Below are positions 1 through 5,761 of a stretch of 6,519 bases of DNA, in pieces. A program made the position numbers and the translations under genes. The notes under the pieces are model-generated. The model was not told the origin of the DNA and searched no databases. It saw only the letters and a list, made by a program, of their open reading frames with translations. The stretch comes from Lachnospiraceae bacterium (GTDB taxonomy: Bacteria > Bacillota > Clostridia > Lachnospirales > Lachnospiraceae), in the NCBI GenBank assembly GCA_024695225.1, contig JAILIO010000201.1:1-6519 (forward strand). The letters run 5' to 3'. Position 1 is the stretch's first letter; each line of letters opens with the position of its first letter.

Positions 1-1290
1 ATATACTTTGGCATATTCTTTGGATCCTGGATACTGTATCTCATCGCCTGCAATCCCGGCAATATCTCCCAGGATGCGGCATCTGCCTGGAGCGAGATCA
101 TAGGGGACCGGAAGATATCGTCTTTATTTCCGCCGCTCATAAAGATATTCTACAGGCTTATAACAAGGGTGATCCCGAGCATATATGTGATAGCGGTGAC
201 TCAGATCCTTATGATGTCCCTTATCGCTGCGTCCTTTGTGATGTTTTTGCATCGCAGGGGTGTATCTCCGAAAAAACTGATCCCGGGGAGCCTTTTATTT
301 GCCTTGTTTCCTCCAAACGGGATATTCGTGGTCACATTTTCTTCAAACTTTTATTATATGGTTTCAATGTGTCTTCTTACATTTTGCATCATAAGGTTTT
401 TTGCCGAGGAAGAAGAAACCGTGCACAGCAGGATCTACCCGGTTCTGCTGGGGCTGTCCCTGTATGGCCTGTATTTTATGAGAAATGAGGGCAGATATAT
501 CTGCATATTCTTTTTGATACTGATGGCCATTCTCTCTGTAAAGATGAAAAACCTTAAGTGGGGGATGTCATCTGTGGGGACAGTAGTTGTGATACTGCTC
601 ACGAATTTTGTGATCTTTCCGGCCTTTGGCACAGGCTCCGGGGAGATGCAGTCCTTTGACTACTGGAGAAATATGCTCTGGTCTGCAGCTTATTACGGAG
701 GAGAACTGCCTGAGCAGGCGGAGAGCTATTACGGGAATTATGAGAAATTCACGGAGGGAGATTTCAGCTATGACGGATGCCCTCCGGAAAAGCCTGAGAT
801 ACTGTCCCACGATGAAAGGATGGACGCTGTGTCCTATGTTCTGGAACACGACTTCCCGGAGGTCTTAAGGGACAGGCTGAACAAATCGGATGTGGTATGG
901 GATGTGACGGAGGCGGTTTCCGCCCACAATGTGAGGGAGATCACAATGGTGGTCCCCACATCCTATGGGTTTGAGCGGCACGAGAATATCCTCACAAAGA
1001 TTTTTGTGAAGGCCCTGTACCCGGTAACCATAGCGGTGGCTCCTTTGGACTGTCTGTGTTACAGGTCGGGGATCTGGATAGATGCAGCCCTGCTGCTCAT
1101 ACTGGGTTTCTGCGTCACCCGCAGAAAGAGGTGCATCCTTACCCTGCTCCCTGCGCTGGTCCATTCGGCAGTATTTATCTTCGGGCTTTTGTGGCAGTGT
1201 TCAAGACATGTGTATGTGACAGAACTCTGCGTGCTGATGGTCCTTATTTCCGCGCCCTTCCTTATGAGCGGGGGGAAGAGCAGGAAATAA
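1..1290 (+). CDS. Polytopic membrane protein, possible GT-C/DUF6020-like glycosyltransferase (5' partial)
   Basis: The frame is open from the first base, so the N-terminus lies upstream; 429 codons are visible before TAA. A GTG at 169 is internal, because coding sequence with membrane character continues before it. Hydrophobic segments lie at about residues 1-17, 58-84, 93-112, 117-134, 145-160, 165-180 and 188-208. A soluble stretch of about 130 residues rich in Asp, Glu and Tyr follows, then three more helices near 344-360, 366-386 and 391-411. The loop NPGNISQD (18-25) after the first helix places an Asp where GT-C enzymes carry their catalytic acid, and RNEGRY (161-166) resembles a motif I associate with DUF6020-type proteins. 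Family placement is from memory and tentative; a polymerase or flippase-like role is the main alternative. The next gene, across a 149-base gap, is a GT2-GtrA fusion that could supply a polyprenyl-phosphate sugar donor. Confidence 0.6.
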   Translation: MYFGIFFGSWILYLIACNPGNISQDAASAWSEIIGDRKISSLFPPLIKIFYRLITRVIPSIYVIAVTQILMMSLIAASFVMFLHRRGVSPKKLIPGSLLFALFPPNGIFVVTFSSNFYYMVSMCLLTFCIIRFFAEEEETVHSRIYPVLLGLSLYGLYFMRNEGRYICIFFLILMAILSVKMKNLKWGMSSVGTVVVILLTNFVIFPAFGTGSGEMQSFDYWRNMLWSAAYYGGELPEQAESYYGNYEKFTEGDFSYDGCPPEKPEILSHDERMDAVSYVLEHDFPEVLRDRLNKSDVVWDVTEAVSAHNVREITMVVPTSYGFERHENILTKIFVKALYPVTIAVAPLDCLCYRSGIWIDAALLLILGFCVTRRKRCILTLLPALVHSAVFIFGLLWQCSRHVYVTELCVLMVLISAPFLMSGGKSRK

Positions 1291-1329
1291 AATAACTGAT
1301 ACAGGAATGGGCAGAGGACGCCCTGCGGT

Positions 1330-1358
1330 TTGCCCCGGAATGTTTTGGATGGTATACT
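1330..1358 (+). promoter_or_regulatory. Candidate promoter P1, extended -10
   Basis: TTGCCC (1330-1335, 4 of 6 to consensus) is separated by 17 bases from TATACT (1353-1358, 5 of 6). TGG at 1350-1352 gives an extended -10 (TGn). The predicted start is near 1365, leaving a leader of about 75 bases before the GTG at 1440. It sits in the only sizeable gap in the window, after the upstream gene's stop. This is a match by eye to sigma-70/SigA rules, not proof of activity. Confidence 0.45.
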
Positions 1359-1373
1359 TGACGGAAATATACC
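1351..1373. repeat. Imperfect inverted repeat, possible operator
   Basis: GGTATA (1351-1356) and TATACC (1368-1373) are perfect inverted arms. With TT (1358-1359) matching AA (1365-1366), 8 of the 11 positions in each half are complementary around a centre at 1362. The palindrome covers the -10 of P1 and the whole -35 of P2, which is where a dimeric repressor would block both. No regulator gene is in the window, so a binding protein cannot be named; chance in AT-rich promoter DNA is possible. Confidence 0.35.
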
Positions 1374-1386
1374 GGGGGCGGATAAA
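1358..1386 (+). promoter_or_regulatory. Candidate promoter P2, overlapping P1
   Basis: TTGACG (1358-1363, 5 of 6) is separated by exactly 17 bases from GATAAA (1381-1386, 4 of 6). The predicted start is near 1393, giving a leader of about 47 bases. Its -35 shares base 1358 with the -10 of P1, so the two could not be occupied at once. Either one would drive the five downstream genes as one operon from 1440 onwards. Confidence 0.4.
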
Positions 1387-1426
1387 GGGCAGAATGAGGA
1401 AATGCCCGGGCGCCTTTCTCCCGGAT

Positions 1427-1431
1427 GGAGG
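1427..1431 (+). promoter_or_regulatory. Ribosome binding site that decides the start at 1440
   Basis: GGAGG lies 8 bases before the GTG at 1440. The in-frame ATG at 1425 overlaps this site and has no Shine-Dalgarno sequence at proper spacing, so GTG 1440 is the better start although ATG gives the longer reading frame. Confidence 0.75.
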
Positions 1432-1439
1432 GAATAAGA

Positions 1440-2510
1440 GTGGCTGAAGATGTTGTTATAATGATCCCGTGTCTGAATCCTGACGATAAATTCATCACTC
1501 ATCTGTCAAACCTGAGAAATGCGGGTTACAGCAGGATAGTGGTCATCGACGACGGCAGTTCCGATAAATACAGCCATTATTTCAGGACTGCTGCAGAGGA
1601 GTACGGCTGCGATGTGGTGAGACACAATGTGAACCTGGGCCAGGGGCGCGCCTACAAGTCCGGGTTCAATTTCTATATGGGGAAATACGCATCGGACACA
1701 ATAGGCATCATACAGTGCGACTGCGACGGACAGCATGATATAGAGGATATAAATAAATGCGCGGAGCTACTGAGACAGAACCCGGAAAAGTTCATACTGG
1801 GTGAGAGGAGCTTTGACGACAAGAGCATCCCCTTCAGGAGCAGGTTTGGAAATATATGTACATCCCTGGTGTTCAAACTCTTCTGCGGCCTGGATATAAG
1901 GGATACCCAGACGGGGTTGAAGGGGATCCCGGTTTCATTTATCCCGGTCCTCATGGAGACCCCCGGGGAGCGGTTCGAGTACGCCTCAAGCTGTCTTTTG
2001 GAGACCAGAAAAGAAGGGGTTGAGATACTTAAATTCCCCATAAAGACCATATATCTGAACGGGAATGAGACTTCCCATTTCAATCCCTTAAGGGATTCCA
2101 TAAGGATATATTCGCTGATATTCAAGTACCTCATGTCATCGCTTTCGGCATTCATAGTGGATATAGTGGCTTTCAGCCTGTTTCTGTTAGTCTTTGAAAA
2201 ACTGTCGCCGGATCACTTCATAGTCCTGTCTACCTATGCTGCCAAGGTGATATCCTGCACATACACATTCTTTGTAAATAAGAACCTGGTTTTTTCAAAC
2301 CAGCAGGGCGGGCTTCTGAGTACCGCCACCAAGTTCGTCATACTGTGCGTGGTGCAGTCGACCCTCTCCGGCGTGCTTACGGAGAATTTCGTCGGGATCA
2401 CATCCTGGTATCCTGTGACCTGCAAGATAATAGTTGATACGGTGTTGTTCTTTGTGAGCTTTCAGGTCCAGAACCGCTGGGTCTTTAAAAACAGGAGGAA
2501 GGGAGCTTGA
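1440..2510 (+). CDS. GT2 (DPM/DPG synthase-like) glycosyltransferase fused to GtrA-type membrane domain
   Basis: The 356-residue protein begins at GTG. The N-terminal GT-A fold (about 4-225) shows DDGSSD at 37-42, NLGQGRAYKSG at 65-75, the metal-binding DCDGQHD at 94-100, RSRFGN at 133-138, DTQTGLKG at 155-162 and HFNPLRDS at 213-220. These are the marks of polyprenyl-phosphate mannose/glucose synthases, which transfer a sugar from a nucleotide donor to a lipid phosphate on the cytoplasmic face. The C-terminal part (about 229-350) is a GtrA-type domain of four helices with FFVNKNLVF (277-285) and QNRWVFKNRR (344-353), a family linked to moving the lipid-sugar across the membrane. Cys95 replaces the Ala usual in the DxDGQH motif; both Asp residues are kept. 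The sugar cannot be read from the sequence. The stop overlaps the next start by 4 bases (TTGA). Confidence 0.88.
   Translation: MAEDVVIMIPCLNPDDKFITHLSNLRNAGYSRIVVIDDGSSDKYSHYFRTAAEEYGCDVVRHNVNLGQGRAYKSGFNFYMGKYASDTIGIIQCDCDGQHDIEDINKCAELLRQNPEKFILGERSFDDKSIPFRSRFGNICTSLVFKLFCGLDIRDTQTGLKGIPVSFIPVLMETPGERFEYASSCLLETRKEGVEILKFPIKTIYLNGNETSHFNPLRDSIRIYSLIFKYLMSSLSAFIVDIVAFSLFLLVFEKLSPDHFIVLSTYAAKVISCTYTFFVNKNLVFSNQQGGLLSTATKFVILCVVQSTLSGVLTENFVGITSWYPVTCKIIVDTVLFFVSFQVQNRWVFKNRRKGA
2493..2498 (+). promoter_or_regulatory. Ribosome binding site supporting the TTG start at 2507
   Basis: AGGAGG lies inside the end of the preceding gene, 8 bases before TTG. This full-strength site justifies an unusual TTG start that overlaps the upstream stop codon. 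Confidence 0.75.
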
Positions 2511-3520
2511 AGCCGAAGGTAAAGCTTTCATTTCTGGATACCTACAGGGAGTATGACAGGGACGACAATATCATCGTGAACACTCTCAGGGATTGCTGTG
2601 ATGTGGAGTGGAGCGACGATCCGGATTACATCATATATTCCGTCTTCTCAGACGACAATATACTGGCGGATCACCGGGCGGTAAAGATATTTTACACCGG
2701 GGAGAATCTGGCGCCCGACTTCAATCTCTGTGATTATGCAATAGCCAGCGAGATAATGACCTTTGGGGACAGATATTTCCGCCTGCCTTTTTTTTACCGG
2801 GGGGAGAACAGGTGCAGGCTTATGGAGGGCAGGGCTGAGAGGGTAGGAAACGCCCCCTCCGACAGCCGATACACCGGGCGCAAATTCTGTAATTTTATTT
2901 ATTCAAACGGCTCCGCAAACCATATGCGGGAAGATTTTTTCAGATATCTGAACGAGAACTACAAAACAGTGGATTCCGGGGGCAGATATCTGAACAATGT
3001 GGGCGGACCCTGCAGTGACAAGGGAGAGTTCCAGAGGCAGTACAAATTTACCATCGCATTTGAGAACACCTCCCACCCTGGTTATACAACCGAAAAGATA
3101 GTGGACGCCTTCGCTGCGGATACTATTCCCGTCTATTGGGGAGATCCCTGCATAACTGACACTTTTGACCCGGATTCCTTCATCCTTGTGAAAAGCGAGG
3201 AGGATTTTCCAAAGGCTCTTGCAAGGATCAGGGAACTGGATGAAGACCCGGTGTCATATATGGAGATGCTGAAAAAGAATCCCCTGATCAGAAAAGAAGA
3301 CAGCTATGACGAAACCGTGAAGAGACTTTCCGGTTTCCTAAAGCATATCATCTCCCAGCCAAAGGAAGAGGCCTACCGCAGGAATATGGAATACTGGGGC
3401 AAGATGTACCGTGAGCGGCAGCAGGCCTATGTGAAAGCCCTCCGCTTCAAAAAGAAATACATAAATCCCGTGAGCGGCGCTGTGAGAAAGATCATCCCCG
3501 GCGGCGGGAAGAGGTCCTGA
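2507..3520 (+). CDS. GT10 family alpha-1,3/4-fucosyltransferase
   Basis: The 337-residue protein would transfer L-fucose from GDP-fucose to a GlcNAc or Glc residue of the growing glycan. Motifs seen: FYTGEN (62-67) followed by PDFNLCDYAI (70-79); RYFRLPFFY (89-97); SNGSANHMR (133-141); the GT10 signature KFTIAFEN (180-187), YTTEKI (193-198), IPVYWGDP (207-214) and DSFI (223-226). From what I recall of the Helicobacter pylori enzyme, Glu66 matches the proposed catalytic base, while Arg141, Tyr193, Glu196 and Lys197 match GDP-fucose-binding residues, so the active site appears complete. There is no signal peptide. The C-terminus has no heptad repeats but ends in a basic stretch (about 310-337) that could hold it to the membrane. 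Starts at TTG, coupled to the upstream stop. Acceptor and 1,3 versus 1,4 linkage cannot be decided. Confidence 0.93.
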   Translation: MKPKVKLSFLDTYREYDRDDNIIVNTLRDCCDVEWSDDPDYIIYSVFSDDNILADHRAVKIFYTGENLAPDFNLCDYAIASEIMTFGDRYFRLPFFYRGENRCRLMEGRAERVGNAPSDSRYTGRKFCNFIYSNGSANHMREDFFRYLNENYKTVDSGGRYLNNVGGPCSDKGEFQRQYKFTIAFENTSHPGYTTEKIVDAFAADTIPVYWGDPCITDTFDPDSFILVKSEEDFPKALARIRELDEDPVSYMEMLKKNPLIRKEDSYDETVKRLSGFLKHIISQPKEEAYRRNMEYWGKMYRERQQAYVKALRFKKKYINPVSGAVRKIIPGGGKRS

Positions 3521-3521
3521 G

Positions 3522-4496
3522 GTGGTATCCATAATAGTTCCCGTCTATAACGTCCGGGAATATCTGGACAGATGCGTGAAGAGCATACTGTCCCAGACCT
3601 TCGAGGATTTTGAACTTTTTCTTGTGGATGACGGCTCAACCGACGGCTCCGGAGAACTCTGCGACAGCTATTCGGATCCCAGGATAAGGGTGTTCCACAA
3701 TGCAAATGAGGGCCCGTCAGCTGCCAGAAACACGGCTCTGGATGTCATGTCCGGAGATCATATCATGTATGTGGACAGCGATGATTACATCGACCACGAA
3801 TGTCTTGAGCTTCTCATGAAAACCGCAGGGGAGACCGGCGCTGATATAGTGCAGTGCGCAAATGACAGGGTGAGTCCTGACAGTCCCTATACGGACAGCA
3901 GGGTACGCAGTGATGAAGAGCCGAAAGTCCTGACCGGCAGGGAGTGCCTTTTTCCTTCAGACTTTAAAGCCATGGTGGTTTGGGGGAAACTCTACAAGGC
4001 AGAGATCTTCAGTTCCCTTAGGTTTCCCGTGGGGAAATACAATGAAGATTACGCTGTACTGTACAGGCTTGTCTACCCGCTTCAAAAGGTTGCTATCCTC
4101 AAGGATGTTATGTACCACTATTCCGTGAGGGAGAGCTCCATAACCGGCAGTTTTTCCAAAAAACTCATGGACCAGCTGGGCTTTATGGATGAAAAGCTTT
4201 TATTTTACAGGGAAAAGAATGAAAAGATCCTGTATGACAATGCCCTCCGGGAAAAGGCTTACTACATACTGACCTGCTATCACAATGCTGAGAAAAGCGG
4301 GGATGCCGGTCTTTGCAGGGACCTTAAAAAGCGCTATCTGGAAGTGTATCCGGAGGTGATGAAACTGCAAAACATTTCCGGCAGGAACCGGATATCACTG
4401 TTCCTGTCAAAATTCTATCCCGGCGCCTGGGTGAATATGGGCCGGGCGGCAGACCGTATCCGGAGTTTTATGAGACCCGGGGGAAAAAGTCGATGA
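3522..4496 (+). CDS. GT2 family glycosyltransferase
   Basis: The 324-residue protein starts at GTG one base after the previous stop, with AGG at 3512-3514 (within GGGAAGAGG) 7 bases upstream. It is a typical inverting GT-A enzyme: SIIVPVYN (3-10), the nucleotide-binding DDGSTDGS (36-43), the SAARN segment (66-70), the metal-binding DSDD (85-88), WGKLY (154-158), NED (174-176, where the catalytic base is expected) and YHYSVRESSITGSF (198-211), a pattern common in capsule and exopolysaccharide GT2 enzymes. No transmembrane helix is obvious, so it probably acts at the inner face of the membrane on lipid-linked acceptors. The C-terminal third (about 215-324) is helical, basic and not diagnostic. 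Donor sugar and linkage cannot be read. Its TGA overlaps the next gene's ATG by 4 bases (ATGA), suggesting translational coupling. Confidence 0.9.
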   Translation: MVSIIVPVYNVREYLDRCVKSILSQTFEDFELFLVDDGSTDGSGELCDSYSDPRIRVFHNANEGPSAARNTALDVMSGDHIMYVDSDDYIDHECLELLMKTAGETGADIVQCANDRVSPDSPYTDSRVRSDEEPKVLTGRECLFPSDFKAMVVWGKLYKAEIFSSLRFPVGKYNEDYAVLYRLVYPLQKVAILKDVMYHYSVRESSITGSFSKKLMDQLGFMDEKLLFYREKNEKILYDNALREKAYYILTCYHNAEKSGDAGLCRDLKKRYLEVYPEVMKLQNISGRNRISLFLSKFYPGAWVNMGRAADRIRSFMRPGGKSR

Positions 4497-5728
4497 AGTT
4501 TGTGCATATAACCGAAGCCAGCGCCACTTCTGCCCCTGTCAGGGTGAGCGATGCCATATCAGGCGCCGGGGTGGAGAGCCATGTGCTGATCCGGAATCCC
4601 GGAAAGGGGGTCTGGAGCAGCGCAAAGGTGGTGAAACGCCCGGGACTTGCAGAGAGAAAACTGGATGTGATCAGGCAGAAGATGCAGAGGAAGCTTATGT
4701 CCGCCTATCCCGAGAAAGATGATGTGCAGTTTTCCCTTGGAATCTCCGGGACGGATATAACCTCCGATCCCTTAGTGAAGGAAGCGGACATTGTGAACCT
4801 GCACTGGACCTGCATGGGTTATCTCAGTATCAAAAGCATTTCCAAACTGCTTTCTGCAAATAAGGACCTTGTCTGGACGATGCACGACTGTTGGCCTCTC
4901 TCAGGAGGCTGTCATTACGGCTGCGACAGGTTTGAAGACAGCTGCGGGAAATGTCCGGTGCTCCATTCATCTGATGAAAATGATGTAAGCTTCAGGGTCC
5001 TTAAAAAGAAACTGAAATTCTGGAAGGGGAGAGGCATAGTGACAGTATCTCCCAGCCGCTGGCTCAGGGACAGGGCAGACAGAAGCGCAGTCTTTGGAGA
5101 CGGCAGAAATGAATATATACCAAATCCCGTTGACGCCGAAGTGTTTGGAATGAAGGACGGAGAAAACCGGAAGAACAGACCCTTCAGACTGCTTTTTGGG
5201 GCAGCCTTCGCATCATCCCCCTATAAAGGCTTTGAATATCTTGAAAAAATGCTTCTGATGATACGGGACAGGGAGCCTGAGATCGCAGGTAACATACAGG
5301 TGGTGGTGTTTGGCGTTGGGGATATCAGGTCTTCTGTCATAGAAGGGTTTAACCACGAATATACCGGTTATGTGAACGGGGAGGCAGAGATGGCAAAGCT
5401 GTACAGGAGCGCGGATCTCATGGTGGTGCCATCCCTGGAGGACAATTTCCCGGGGACCGTCCTGGAAGCCATGTCCTGCGGTACCCCTGTGCTGGGTTTT
5501 GAAACCGGCGGGATACCTGACATGGTGGACAGCATGGAAAACGGATATGTGGCGCCTAAAGGGGATGCTGAAGGACTTTTTGAAGGTTTCAAATGGGTGT
5601 ACAGCCACAATGAAGGAAACAGACTTGGGATCGCAGCCGGGAAAAAGGTGAGAAATAATTACACTCCGGATATCATCGGAAGGAAGTACAGGGAACTGTA
5701 CGAAGATATCCTGGGCGGCAGGCGCTGA
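4493..5728 (+). CDS. GT4 family glycosyltransferase, WcaC-like
   Basis: The 411-residue GT-B fold protein is a retaining transferase. The N-terminal acceptor half holds VNLHWT (101-106), WTMHDCWPLSGGCHYGC (128-144) and CGKCP (151-155), a block known from colanic-acid WcaC-like GT4 proteins. VSPSRW (185-190) and IPNPVD (209-214) lead into the C-terminal donor half with SPYKGF (242-247), VVFGVG (271-276), the sugar-nucleotide segment PSLEDNFPGTVLEAMSCGTP (313-332) and ETGGIPDMV (337-345). The first acidic residue of the usual E-x7-E pair appears as Asp317, with Glu316 beside it; Glu325 is the second. Five cysteines cluster at 133, 140, 144, 151 and 154. ATG overlaps the upstream stop; the nearest purine-rich site, GGGGG at 4479-4483, is modest, so coupling to the previous gene may matter. 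Sugar specificity is not readable. Confidence 0.9.
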   Translation: MKFVHITEASATSAPVRVSDAISGAGVESHVLIRNPGKGVWSSAKVVKRPGLAERKLDVIRQKMQRKLMSAYPEKDDVQFSLGISGTDITSDPLVKEADIVNLHWTCMGYLSIKSISKLLSANKDLVWTMHDCWPLSGGCHYGCDRFEDSCGKCPVLHSSDENDVSFRVLKKKLKFWKGRGIVTVSPSRWLRDRADRSAVFGDGRNEYIPNPVDAEVFGMKDGENRKNRPFRLLFGAAFASSPYKGFEYLEKMLLMIRDREPEIAGNIQVVVFGVGDIRSSVIEGFNHEYTGYVNGEAEMAKLYRSADLMVVPSLEDNFPGTVLEAMSCGTPVLGFETGGIPDMVDSMENGYVAPKGDAEGLFEGFKWVYSHNEGNRLGIAAGKKVRNNYTPDIIGRKYRELYEDILGGRR

Positions 5729-5761
5729 GGAAAGCTTCGGGAAACGGGATCCGGGAGAAAA

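Noticed and set aside
169..171. GTG at 169 as the true start of the first gene.
   Set aside because: The frame is open to base 1 and the upstream 56 codons encode a hydrophobic helix and the NPGNISQD loop, so the gene begins before the window.
1311..1326. Small hairpin (GCAG, bulged A, GG / CC, CTGC) after the stop of the upstream membrane protein, considered as a terminator.
   Set aside because: The stem is short and bulged and is followed by GGTTTGCC, not a run of T, so it is not a convincing intrinsic terminator.
1406..1424. CCGGG / CCCGG inverted pair with a 9-base loop just before the ribosome binding site, considered as a translational switch or riboswitch.
   Set aside because: Only five base pairs and no recognisable aptamer; likely to arise by chance in GC-rich leader DNA.
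1402..1437. Possible 11-codon leader peptide (ATG at 1402, TAA at 1435) before the GT2-GtrA gene.
   Set aside because: The GAGGA at 1396-1400 is only one base from the ATG, too close for normal initiation, and no attenuator-like codon run or terminator hairpin follows.
1059..1502. Minus-strand open frame of 147 codons spanning the intergenic gap.
   Set aside because: It overlaps the ends of two clear + strand genes, has no supported ribosome binding site, and its translation is low in recognisable character. The gap is better explained by promoter elements.
2941..2995. Thirteen-base direct repeat CAGATATCTGAAC at 2941-2953 and 2983-2995, 42 bases apart.
   Set aside because: The copies are in frame inside the GT10 gene and both encode RYLN; the surrounding residues are ordinary family sequence, so it is coding coincidence rather than a mobile or regulatory repeat.
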